DNA of 64,000 nt from assembly GCA_024516035.1 (NCBI GenBank), contig CM044962.1, positions 7,784,659-7,848,658 on the forward strand, written 5' to 3'. This DNA is from Bactericera cockerelli. Its lineage: Eukaryota; Arthropoda; Insecta; Hemiptera; Triozidae. The notes under the pieces were generated by a model. The model had not been told where the DNA came from. It did no database searches and worked only from the letters and a program-made list of their open reading frames with translations. The position numbers were made by a program, and so were the translations under genes. Shown here piece by piece: positions 1-10,493 of this stretch (within the stretch, counting starts at the first letter, position 1; the number at the start of each line of letters is the position of its first letter).

Positions 1-650
1 TTTGCGTTATTATATCACAAATTTAGTTTGTAGCGCAGAATTTTAGGCCTTCTCCGTATCTTTCATATCCCAAATATCTTATTTTTTCCTATAAGTCCAC
101 CACTGGTCGCTGCTCACATTATAGCAGCAAATTTTCTTCACGAAATATGAGTGGACCCCGAATATCCAAGTATTCCGGAAATAACCCCGCCTTTTAGTTA
201 GGATATCTGTATACAGGGTGTCCCGTTTACCGATGCATATATTTTGAGGGTAGGTTCAGCCCACCGTGGACTATCATATAAGCGAAACTTGCAGTGGGGC
301 ATTTTGCTTCGTTAAAGAGTTATGGCCAAATCCCTGTTTTTCCCAAAAACCCTATAATGTTTAGTTTTAGAAAAGTGAAAACTCATATTACTTTCGAGAA
401 ATTTCTAATATTAGAAATCGGAAGTGTTGTGTACGTTTTTAATAAAAAAAATAATTTTTTGCTCCGACTTAATTTTTTCTTATTTCTAGACGTTCCATAG
501 CCTGCTGGTCTGTTAAAAATATTCTTTGTAACGCGCAAATCTCGGAAACTACTGAACGGAGTTCGATGAAATTTTAACTCCTAAACCTTTTTCCCAGGCG
601 AAAAATAAAAATAAGTGTTCAATTCGCCGCTATATTATTATAATAATGCT
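1..650. other. Intergenic repeat debris
   Basis: Family 5 SINE body fragments (20-180), a CAGGGTGTCCCGTTTACC end at 221, and a partial hairpin-terminus element (385-640). No gene seen. Confidence 0.6.
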
Positions 651-654
651 TTTT

Positions 655-930
655 CTTTGTGTTATTATGTCACAATTTTAGTGGGTAGCGCAGAATCATA
701 GAACTTTACAACTTTAATTTACAATATCTTGTATTATTGTTTTGCCTAAGATTCTGCCACTGGTCGCTGCTTCACATTAAAGCAGCTACTCATTTTTCCT
801 CACGAGTTATGAGTGGACCCCGAACATCCAAGTACAGAGCAGAAAAAATTCTCCCCCGCTGGGAATCGAACCCAGGTCACCATGTGTGCAATGCCTAGCG
901 CGCTAACTCGCTCTGCCACAGTGACTATAT
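655..930 (-). mobile_element. SINE family 5
   Basis: Head on minus with GGTGACCTGGGTTCGATTCC; body TGTACTTGGATGTTCGGGGT, AGCAGCGACCAGTGGC, GATTCTGCGCTACCCACT. Body fragments recur at 20-180, 3985-4030, 31880-32260, 42890-43040. Confidence 0.8.
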
Positions 931-944
931 TATTATTATTATAT

Positions 945-1110
945 TATGCTTTCTTAGGTAAGACAATATATGTACAGTAAAATACAATGAAATTATAAAG
1001 AAAAAATAAATAAATTGAGCAAAGAAACAAGAACAAAAAAGAGAATAAAGTTAATGTCCTACCTAAAGGGCGGGGTTATTGCCTGTGGCAATCTCTTCCA
1101 CCTAAAAGGG
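945..1110 (-). mobile_element. Family 8 retroelement tail
   Basis: Minus: GGAAGAGATTGCCACAGGCA, ATAACCCCGCCCTTTAGGTA, TTTTTTCTTTATAATTTCAT, ending TAAAGCATAATATAA. A short 3' end repeated across the window. Confidence 0.75.
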
Positions 1111-2040
1111 ACTTTTTGTAGGATATAAAGTGTATAGTTAAAATGATTCAAATTAAATCGGTTGAGGTGTCTTGTAGATACCTAGAAGTGATTGGAAGAC
1201 AATGCCAAAAGCATTATCACCACCCTTGATCAGGCTTTGTTTACTATTACATAATTATACCTTTTCATTGTATTACCTTTATAAAAAAATTAAATAAAGT
1301 TTGTTCGAATTTTTTTGATAATAATTTTGAAGAAAAAATCAATTTACCGATAGTGGAAATTCGATAAAATTTCATCTGAAATTAAAATAAATAAATTTTT
1401 ATCGTCAAATGTATTATTATTAATATTATTATCAGGACATAATGTACAAACAAATAATGGTAAAAATTAAATACAAAATTGACAACAATAGAAACAAGAA
1501 AAAGATAAACAACAAACATAGATAAACTACACTGCCAAGCGTTAAAGTAAATAGATAGTGGTCAGGCGCATGGTCTCTATCACCAAGAACCGCTAGTGCG
1601 AAGTTAATGAAATTAAAACGGGACCATCTACAGAATGATTTTTACCGACAGACAGACACAAAACCAAAGTTGCTCAGGAGGTTATGAAACGTCCAGAAAT
1701 ATGAAAAAAAAAAAAATGCAATCGGAGCAATAAAATATTTTTTATTATTAAAACGAACACAATAGGTATTTCCGATTTCTAATATTAGAAATTTTCGGAA
1801 GTAATACTAATTTACTTTACTAATTACTTACTATATTTACTTACTATATCCAACATGACTGATTCTTCCAAAGTGAATTTAGAGTCAAAATTGACCCCTT
1901 TGTGTGGTTTACCGTTGTACATTTCCCCTTTCCTGAAATCCAACGCTGAAAATATATATTATTTTAAATTTAGAATCGCAAATTAAAATTATATTAGAAT
2001 TCAATACACTAGCAGATCTATTACTATTCCGAGAAACCTG

Positions 2041-2125
2041 TCCACACACACGCATGCACACACACGCACCCACGCACACACACGCACAGTTACTTGCACG
2101 CACGCACACACACGCAGTCACTTGT
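2041..2125. repeat. CACACG-type microsatellite
   Basis: Imperfect CA/CG dinucleotide tract (CACACACGCATGCACACAC..). Intergenic. Confidence 0.93.
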
Positions 2126-2199
2126 ACACAAACAAAAACTATTATTTTTTTAGGTTGGTATTGAAAATGGGCAAAATCGGTTGAACGATTAATCGATTT

Positions 2200-2846
2200 T
2201 CGATAAATACCTCGGAAATGATGAAAAAATAATTGAAAAAATAATGTCGAATAAAATTATCTCTAATGGTGAATTTTCACACACCTAACTTACCTATTTT
2301 GAATATTAATTTTCTACATTTTTTTAAAAATTTCTCCCATAAAAAAGTGATTTTCTTATATTAGACAAAAAGAGGATATGATTTTACGGCGGTACGACAA
2401 AAAGGCTTTATCTTGAAAACCACATGAGATCGACCTAAAATGAATGGGAATATTATCTGTCGAAAATGGTCCAATATATCATTGCTAGGACATTGTCCGT
2501 AAATTTTAGGACCACCCTATATGTATATGTATAATATATGTCCATATTATGTACATTGTAGATACAAAAATTCATTAATCGTTCAAGTGAAAAGTTCAAA
2601 GTGAGGCGTATGGTTCGTACCATCAAGATAATAATAATACATACTCTTTAGTGGAAGGTAACCACCAGGCGAGGTTAATGCTTAAAGCATTTACGACCAC
2701 CTAACCCTCAGTCAGAGTCTTATTATTATGTGGTCACAAATTCAAATGAATGAGGGAAAATTCATGCTCTGGGTGGGATTCGAACCAACGGATCCCTACG
2801 CTACCTGGATTACCAGACTAGCGCGTTAACCACTTCACCACCAGTG
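2200..2846 (-). mobile_element. SINE family 1 with extended tail
   Basis: tRNA-like head on the minus strand (ACTGGTGGTGAAGTGGTTAACG..GGTTCGAATCCCACCC), body CATGAATTTTCCCTCATTC, tail TGGTGGTTACCTTCCACTAAAG. A further ~400 bp (CCTAGCAATGATATATTGGA, AGGTCGATCTCATGTGGTT, AAGTTAGGTGTGTGAAAATC) is shared with 16117-16640, so these two copies belong to a longer element. Confidence 0.8.
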
Positions 2847-2857
2847 TTCATACTTAC

Positions 2858-3048
2858 TCCAAGTGTCCTCGATTTCCCATTCTTCAGAATTTGAAATACG
2901 AAGACCGCGTTCACTTGACTATTCACAGATGGATCTCTAGCCACTCTATCTTTGATGTGAGTGAAAATGTCTTCACATGTGAGGTACCTGGTTCCAGTCA
3001 CAACTTGTTGTCCAACAGAGGAGCCACCTCTTAAGACTGCTTTGCTAC
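2858..3048 (-). CDS. Isolated exon resembling an SCP2 (sterol-carrier) domain
   Basis: 191-nt open segment with acceptor ATGCCTGCAG|GT and donor GGA|GTAAGT, phase 1 in and 0 out. It encodes YLTCEDIFTHIKDRVARDPS and VNSQVNAVFVFQILKNGKSR. The 'IFxxIKxR..VxxVNAVFxFxIxKNGK' pattern resembles the first half of SCP2-type lipid-binding domains (e.g. in peroxisomal multifunctional enzyme or HSDL2). No partner exon is seen in the window; the gene could continue leftward or this may be a stranded exon. SINEs lie immediately on both sides (ends at 2846 and starts at 3062). Confidence 0.45.
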
Positions 3049-3061
3049 CTGCAGGCATTAT

Positions 3062-3229
3062 TATGTGAGTCTTATTATTATGTGGTCACAAACTCAAATT
3101 AATGAGAAAAAAATAATGCACTGAGTTGACCCAGTGCATGACTTTTTTCAAATCCCAATTTGAACCAACGGAATCCCCCTACGCTACCTGGATAAGCAGA
3201 CTAGTGCGTTAAACACTTGACTACCACTC
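3062..3229 (-). mobile_element. SINE family 1, 3' truncated
   Basis: tRNA-like head and body (TTGGTTCAAATTGGG, CATTATTTTTTTCTCATTAA). Contains a duplicated CACTG(A)GTTGAC core. Upstream neighbour of the SCP2-like exon. Confidence 0.8.
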
Positions 3230-4099
3230 ATCTTTATTTGATGGCGATAGTTATAGTGTGAGAATAAGTAATGTATAAAAATACCTACCCATTACATAAC
3301 TATCAAATATTTTTCATTCACCAATTACGGCCATGCCTCGGTGAATACACCGCGCCTCAGGCCTAAAGGCAGAACGGCTAGTTTGGAATAAATTACAAGA
3401 CGTAATTAAAATTTTACAACCGGATTTTAAATATGTATTTGAAACCTCACACAGACTCAACTATCGCATGATAAATGTTCAATCAAGCATGAGGACAGCG
3501 AGACCAAAAGGTTTTAATTAAAAAAATATCAGCCGGCCCTTTTTCGAATTATTACCACAGTACGGCCCCTTAGCTTTCACGATCACAAAATTTCACTACT
3601 GAACTCAAATATGTTTTCTGACCCATCCTGTATTTTTTTGAGGTTTTGCTGGTCTGATTTCATGCAGTTGAAAGCGACGTTAAACCCAATTAAAAAAGAA
3701 ACTTACCCCCAATGGCTGTATGAAATTGCTTTGAAGGTGAGTTGTACAAGGATCGTCGGCGAGCAGGATGTTGGCTATTGTCGGCATCAGCATTTGATTG
3801 AACATAGTGGTTCAAACTTTTTGCTTTTATTCTAGCGATACTAATCATCGCACATGATTCTGAAAATAATGTTAACAGAGGACAAAATATGAAGCATTTC
3901 AAAGAATTAAAAACAATCAATAAATTGATTTAATGAATTGGGGAAAAAGATATTGGGATATTGAAGATAAGGAAAAAAATCCTATAATTCTGCGCTACCC
4001 ACTAAAATTGTGCTATAAGAACACAAACTATAATAATCCCGTGTCCGTGAGATAGGTACAGACACTTATATCACGGTGGTGAGAGGATTATATGGCGCC

Positions 4100-4325
4100 C
4101 AGATCCAATGTCTAGGCTCCTTTCATGTCCATTGATTCTGTTTGGTTTTAAAATCCTGATTTGAGATTGTCAGGATCGGATTTTACCCTCCATTCGCTGG
4201 GAATCGTACCAGCTACCCACATTAAACTCACCCAGCCTGGATAGGGTCGGAAATACCAGCCTCACGTGTTCGGAGAGAAGAGAATTCTATGTGTGAAAAG
4301 TCTACAACTCTACACCAACCGGGGA
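4100..4325 (-). mobile_element. Composite SINE body
   Basis: TACCCTCCATTCGCTGGGAA, CAGCTACCCACATTAAACTC and ATACCAGCCTCACGTGTTCG, like 54560-54700. Confidence 0.7.
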
Positions 4326-5129
4326 TCACAATTATACAATGAAACTTATTTTTTAATTATTCCTATGGTGTCATCGTAAACGATGGTAGACATCAGACAG
4401 TGGAGGAATGACTCAGCACTTCTACCACTGTCTTTATTTATATTATGCTTTATTAGGTAAGACAAAGTATGTACATATATACAGTACAATATAATGAAAT
4501 TATAAAGAAAAAATGTCTTTACTACCACTGTCTTATTCATTAAATTAAAAAAAAGTGTTGTGTATGACCATTGACCAACCATAGATGTTGACAATATTGA
4601 CATGCACCACTATAAACTACCTAATAAAAGATAGATAGATAGATTTATTCATTTATATATTTATTTATTTTATATTTATTTATTTATTTTATTATAAAGA
4701 AGAGAGACTACGTACGCGACACCTGTTGAAAAATGACTCCCAGACTTATCAACACCGTGACGAGATTGTTCACCATCTTTTCCTTGACTCCAAGGGATTT
4801 GAACTGACGATATCAACACTGAAAGGATATACTTAATAAGTATATTGTTAAGTATTATTTATAAGTATATTTCTTCAAATGAGTCTTTTTTTTATTCAAT
4901 ACTAATATGTCCTAACTAAAAGGCAGGGTTATTGCCTATGACAATCTCATCCACCCAACCTTCAATGAACTCTGGCGCGTAGTAATAAGCATATGTTGTT
5001 TTTGTAGATACATTATCATGATGCAAATGATGAATCAGCAATGAACGAACCAGCTCATTAGTTTCAAACACTGTGATTGAGTACTTTCTATTACGCGTAA
5101 AGTACTTTCCAATATCTGTAAGGTACTTT

Positions 5130-5700
5130 TTATTACTTTTTTTTTTACTTTTTTACTTTTTACTAAATCGACGGGGAAATTCCCATTTACAAAAGCAAAG
5201 CAGTACAAAAAATTACAAATAAATTGAAATAAAATTAAAATTAAACAAAATGACGGGTAATTGTCAATATTACATTATATATAAAAAAAAGTTGTAAACT
5301 AGAAATAATTAACCTAACTTAAATCTAGTGGCAGATTTTGGCTCTTACAGAGTTCGCAGAGCAGAATCTTTGTCGAAGAAGAAGTCGATGCCCCTATCAC
5401 TGGCTAGGTTCCCAAGTCGTTGCAATCTATTGACTGTTGAGTGCAGGGAACTGTTCGTTCTGGATTGATCAAGTCTAAAAAGATCTTTGTTTCTGGTATT
5501 TTTACTATTAGCTCGCAGGTTAATTGCTCCAAGTATTTCTGGTATATACTTGCAAGGTATAGGAAGTTTTCGGAAAAGTGCCCATCCCCTCTTAAAAGTA
5601 CTTGTATTTGTATTTCTTAAAGAATTAGTCTTTTTATTATTTAAAACGTTCAATTGAAATATTTTCTTTACAGTCACTACTCTCTTTTCCAATGATTAAT
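5130..5700 (-). mobile_element. Probable LINE 3' end (jockey/R1-like C-terminus plus UTR)
   Basis: A 115-codon minus-strand reading (5345-5692) contains SKNTRNKDLFRLDQSRTNSS-LHSTVNRLQRLGN, like the C-termini of jockey-type RTs (RT...HSxxNRLxxL). It is followed by a UTR with GGGAATTTCCCCGTCGATTT and an AAAAAGTAAAAAAGTAAAA tail at 5130-5170. No RT core. Confidence 0.55.
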
Positions 5701-5915
5701 CATTTTCAATATTAGGAAGTACAGAAAGTAATGTAATCGGTCACTATTCCGAAATTCAGCTGATAACATTTCTGGACAACTTAGGCCCAAATTATAAAGC
5801 AGGATTAAATTTAAAATGAGCGGGTCCTTCCCTAAAGTCCGAGTTCCAACCAATCACAGCGCACCATAGCCCGACCTGAGTGGCATTCTGGCTTCTTATT
5901 ATTTTATTTTTTAAA

Positions 5916-6174
5916 GATGAGTGTTTCACAGCCTATTTTATTTCGTAGCCATGAAACAGGAGCTACTGTAGACGCTTGTGGTCTGTGTTGTAGCCTGCCT
6001 CCCCTCTGATGGGCGAGCACGCGAATTGCGTCCTTCAGTTCGTCCAGACTTCGGGGCTTGTTCTCGTATGCTCTAGCCTTGAGGTGTCCCCATAAGAAAA
6101 AATCGCATATGGATAAATCTGGGCACCGAGGAGGCCAAATCAGGGAAAAGAGGGCGAATAACATCCATTGATGG
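5916..6174 (-). mobile_element. SINE family 4 tail joined to a transposase fragment
   Basis: Minus reading WPPRCPDLSICDFFLWGHLK and ARAYENKPRSLDELKDAIR is the C-terminal catalytic part of a DDE (mariner/Tc-like) transposase. At ~6010 it passes into the tail of SINE family 4. Two remnants back to back. Confidence 0.75.
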
Positions 6175-6189
6175 TCTGGCTGTGAAGTA

Positions 6190-6272
6190 AAAATCTACAC
6201 AGCTGGGTTTCGAATAACCCAGGTCACCGTGCGTGCATGCCTAGTGCGCAGCTCCACTCGGCCACGGTGACT
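6190..6272 (-). mobile_element. SINE family 5 head
   Basis: AGTCACCGTGGCCGAGTGGA, GGTGACCTGGGTTATTCGA; tRNA-like part only. Confidence 0.75.
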
Positions 6273-6453
6273 ACTTTTTATTTATTACGCGCAGGGACAA
6301 AGTACGGGAAAAAGGCTAATTAAATGTATGATTTATTGCCTCATTTTCTTGGCTAAATTGCGTTCTAGCTCATTAGCGAGAATAATGAGCTAGCTAGGGG
6401 AGGTATAGGAGTATATGCAGGGTTTTTAATTTCTAGTGAGATTCTATCATATA

Positions 6454-7083
6454 CACTGAGTGACAAACTGAACGCATAGGTTTTTTTTTCGTATAATTTG
6501 TGTATTTCTTGTTGGAAAAACATTTTTCATATTTTTTTCTGACATATCACACAAAAATTGGTACAGAGATAGCAAAGACATGAAAGCCAATTTTCAAAAT
6601 TGAATGAAGTACTTGTGTCATTGTCGGTCTTTCCCATACAGGATGTAGAAAAAAAAACTGTTTTTCAATGATTTTTTTTTTAAAATTCATTAATTTGGAT
6701 TCAGAGGAATAGTGACGTGTCCATCAAGGCTCAACATTTTTGAGACAAGAAGGAATGAGGATGAATTGAAAACCGAATAAATTTATTGTTATTATTAAAA
6801 AATACATAAAGCAAGACAATATTACTCTTAATCCAAAATAATGAATTTTGAAAAAATCATTGACTGACAGTTTTTTTGTACACCCTGTATGGGAAAGGTC
6901 GACAATGACAAGCACTTCACTCAATTGTGAAAATTGGCTTTCATGTTTTTGCTTTCTCTGTACCAATTTTTGTTTCATTTCCTCAATTAAAAAATAAATA
7001 TGAAAAAATGTTTTTTCCAACAAGAAATACACAGGTTATTTGAGAAAATAACTACGCGTTCCGCTAAATTTTGTCCCTCAGTG
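6454..7083. mobile_element. 630-bp fold-back (long inverted repeat) element
   Basis: Ends are CACTGAGTGACAAA.. and ..TTTTGTCCCTCAGTG, and the two ~290-bp arms are largely complementary (GTGTATTTCTTGTTGGAAAA against TTTTCCAACAAGAAATACAC; AATTGGTACAGAGATAGCAA against its mirror). The left flank is TA. No transposase. TA target and end sequence suggest a Tc1/mariner-type MITE. Confidence 0.85.
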
Positions 7084-7089
7084 TGTATT

Positions 7090-7980
7090 GCAGGAACCTT
7101 TTAATGTTTGCATCGCATATAATACTCGTATAATACTTACTAATGTGGTGGATAGATTGCTTGGACACCCAAATTTCCAATGCCTAGTTTCATAGGTATT
7201 TTGATTTTTCAATTTTTTCAGCTGTCCCATAGATAGGATTTTACATGGAAATTTCAAGGTATACCTCGCAATTTTCCCCAGTAAGTTAGAAAAACCAAAA
7301 ATCAGTCAATTTCCATGTATTTTTCAACGAGGAATTCAATGGCGCTATTTCTAGGACCTACAATTCAGAAGCTGTGGGTTCGAGTTCATCTCTGGCTTCC
7401 TGCGAATGGAGGGTAAAACCCCCATCGTGTAAAAACTGCATGACCAGAGAACATGCAGTTAAAAAACGACTTTAAACTCTAATAAAAAAAAAATGAAGGA
7501 AACAATAATAGTATTTGAAAAAAAAAAAACAGAAGAAAAAAATGAAGAAACTAAAAAAGTAGAAATACCGGATTACGTATCAAGTATGAATCAAAGAGCT
7601 ATCGTATATTTATAAATAAAATAAATATGTAGCAGGTATATTTTAAAATTCCGAAAGGAAATACGAATTGGAGGAAAATATTAAAATCATAAAAAAGAGA
7701 AAAATATTTTTGTAGACAAGAGAAAATTTGATTTACATACATACATAAATTACATTACACATTACATATTTGAATTACATAATATGTATAGACTTGAATT
7801 AGATATATGTATATTTAAATTATATTCTATGTATATTTTTGAATTACTTATGTATATATTTGAATTACATTAGAGACGATGATGGGGAAAGTTCATTCTA
7901 AATTGATAAAATAAATCAGAAAATTCAGTTCCTGAGTACTCGGAAACTTAAGTATGGCAGGAGTCATGTCCCATTTAATT
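7090..7980. other. AT-rich intergenic stretch
   Basis: Nothing recognisable beyond low-complexity AT, (ACATA)n near 7735, and a tRNA-less fragment at 7370-7450. No gene seen. Confidence 0.5.
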
Positions 7981-8196
7981 ATAATAATAACACCCTTTGG
8001 TATAATGTAACCACCAGGCGAGGTTCATGCTCAAAGCATTTTTTCTACCACCTTACCCTCAGAGTTTCATTATTATGTGGTCAGAAACTCAAATAAATGA
8101 GGAAAAACTCATGTAGTGGGTGGGATTCGAACCAACGAATCCCTACACTCCCTGGATTACCAGACCAGCGCGTTAACCACTTGAATACCAATGCAC
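7981..8196 (-). mobile_element. SINE family 1
   Basis: Full-length minus copy: head with TTAACGCGCTGGTCTGGTAA and GTTGGTTCGAATCCCACCC, tail GGTGGTTACATTATACC. Confidence 0.88.
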
Positions 8197-8685
8197 GGTA
8201 ATTTAATACAAATCAAAATCATTTATGTACGTGTACATATTCAGTTGAACTAAAATTTACATAAATATATATCTCCCTTGCCTATATCCCATATTAGCTT
8301 ATGTTGCTATTGGGGTCGGCACTGTTCAACCTCATGGTTGAGTTTGGTAGGGTGGAGCACGTTTTTTTTATGGCTGGATGCCCTTCCTAACGCCAACTTT
8401 ACATATTTACAAAAAATTACATAGATATAAACAATTTAAAATACATAGATGAAATAATTAAAAAAATACACATGACTATAATATTATGATACAATGACTA
8501 CGTACAAGATTACGATATTTGTGAATAACATAACTTATGAGACCAGACAATGAATTTTTCTTATGTTATAAAATGACTCGTTCGTCATTTATTAGGAGAA
8601 AAAAGTTACAGGAATATTTCCGAAAACTTACAAAATTATAAACCACATACGAGTATATGGGAACTACTTCCAGAGGAGCTGGAAG

Positions 8686-8826
8686 TAGTTATCATATTTG
8701 TGTTTAATCACTTTCGTGATATCACAACTACTCAAACTCGCTTTACTAAAACTACGCTGAAACCGTGACTTGAACCACCGACCTACAGGTTACAAGTCCG
8801 CTGCCTTATCGATCAAGCTACTGAGG
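8686..8826 (-). mobile_element. SINE family 3 with target-site duplication
   Basis: Head CTCAGTAGCTTGATCGATAA, GGTTCAAGTCACGG; tail GTGATATCACGAAAGTGATT. Flanked by GGAGCTGGAAGTAGTT (8675-8690) and GGAGCTAGAAGTAGTT (8825-8840), a near-perfect 16-bp duplication. Confidence 0.9.
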
Positions 8827-9052
8827 AGCTAGAAGTAGTTCCTATTACAACTGTTATTAAAATTTGAACTATTTTTTTCCGGCTCAGCCGCATGGCAAGC
8901 GAGAAATACCTGCCGGAGTTGACTTTTCCTTTCACACATTTGGGTGGGATTCCAACCAACGGAGTGGACGCCACCTGAACCACCAGAATAGCTCATTCAC
9001 CACCACAACTCGTACCAATGCTTGGTACTCTTTAACATTGTCGTGGAGAGAT

Positions 9053-9261
9053 ATAATAATAATAATATCGCCTTATTTATACTGCCCGATTAGGACTAAT
9101 GAGTCCCATTATTCCAGCAGGAAGCCCAAGACGTATTATTAAGTGGTCAAAATCCCAAATAGGAGGATAACTTGCCATGTCCCGACTGGGTTTCGAACTC
9201 GCGACCTCTGGAATCTCTGGATTCACAGAGTGCCGCCTTTGCCACTGAGCTACCGGGACAG
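9053..9261 (-). mobile_element. SINE family 2
   Basis: Head TGTCCCGGTAGCTCAGTGG and GTTCGAAACCCAGTCGGGAC, body CATGGCAAGTTATCCTCC, tail ATAAATAAGGCGATATTATT. Downstream of the Cp190 stop. Confidence 0.9.
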
Positions 9262-9321
9262 ACTATATGTAAAGTGAACCAAAGTTTTTCCTTTGCAAAA
9301 CAGAAGGGCAATGTAGCCTTT

Positions 9322-9394
9322 ATACCGGCTGGGTTTCGAACCCGCGACCTCTGGATTACCAGACCGACGTCTTGACAACTGAGCTGTTCAGGCA
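9322..9394 (-). mobile_element. SINE family 2 head only, at the Cp190 stop
   Basis: tRNA-like TGCCTGAACAGCTCAGTTGT and GGTTCGAAACCCAGCCGG; starts two bases after the TGA of Cp190. Confidence 0.8.
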
Positions 9395-9396
9395 CT

Positions 9397-10493
9397 TCAG
9401 AATTGACCCCGGCAAGGCCCTATCTGTGTCTCTTCCTCCTCCTCCTCCTCTTCGTCCTCCAGCGTGTCTCCCCAATCCTCTTCGATCGCCTGAATTTTCG
9501 CCTGAACGGCGGCGCCCGTGGTTTTCGCCTGCAGGAACGTTTGAATATTCTCGACAGTTTCCGCCGCCTGTTCGGCGATTTCCGCCGCTTTGTCGGCACT
9601 TTCCGTCACGTCGGAATTTTCCGTCGCCCCTTCGACGACGCTTTCGGAATTTTCCATGACTTGCCGCCCTCCCAAAGTAGCCAACGGGGAAATGCTGGGA
9701 ACAGCTTTCGAGTGCACAGACTCTTTTCCGTCCGATACAGGGGAAATATGTTCGGAATCATTCGAGACATCCCCTTCTGAAAGCCTCTCTTGTAATTCAG
9801 GCCCTGAAGGTTGTGACTCACTTCGCTCGTGGGAAACCTCTTGTACGTCCGATGCATCGGCTACCCCCCCGCCTCCTACTTCCTGGGAAGGATTATTTGG
9901 TTCAGACTCAACCCGCCCAGGACTGTCCTCCTCATAGGATTCACTCTCCACAATACCATCCACATCCGATGGGGTATCGATGACCATTCTGCCCTCACTT
10001 TCATAACCGTCCTGATAGTCACCGGTTTCTGAGAGCTCCATTACGGTGGGAGGAGTGTCAGTGCGCACTGCTTGGGAAGCGGAGGGAATACTGAGCGGAA
10101 CACTCGGAGAGTGGTTGTTTGAATAGACCGTGCCGTTATTTGAGTGGTTGGTGGAATAGAGCGTGCCTCCTTGTGATTGGTCCGCCGAATAAACCGCACC
10201 GGCCTGTGAGTGGTCTGTGGAATAGACCATGCCGTTAGTTGAGTGGTCCGTGGAGTAGACTATGCCGCTAGCGGAGTGGTTGGCGGGATCTTCCGAACAC
10301 AAAGGATCGGAATCCTGCTCTGTCAGAGGTGGCGCAGACTCGGTGAGTCCGCTAGATGGCAGCACTGTTGAGTCACTTTGTGACGTCATGATTGATTCGT
10401 TGTGTGACGTAAGCAAGGAATCGGACCCTGGATGGAGTATGTTGCCTGAGCTGTTGATGGACTGTATGACGCCGCTACCAAGTGCGTGGCCAC
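9397..10493 (-). CDS. Cp190: Cp190 last exon: repeats and acidic C-terminus
   Basis: Terminal exon of 1,097 nt, acceptor CCTCACAG|GTG, phase 1, ending in TGA. It encodes a run of degenerate repeats (Y-S-T-D-H-S-x-N-G, e.g. [20 protein letters not shown]), long Ser/Glu-rich disordered sequence, then [18 protein letters not shown] and [20 protein letters not shown]. The final EEDWGD plus acidic run matches the end of CP190. The stop codon lies two bases from a SINE tRNA head (9322-9394), so the 3' UTR is SINE sequence; no poly(A) signal can be assigned. Confidence 0.85.

Noticed and set aside
6724..7032. Hydrophobic 102-codon open frame
   Set aside because: It is one arm of the fold-back element read in one frame; the matching half-copy at 59679 does not conserve it.
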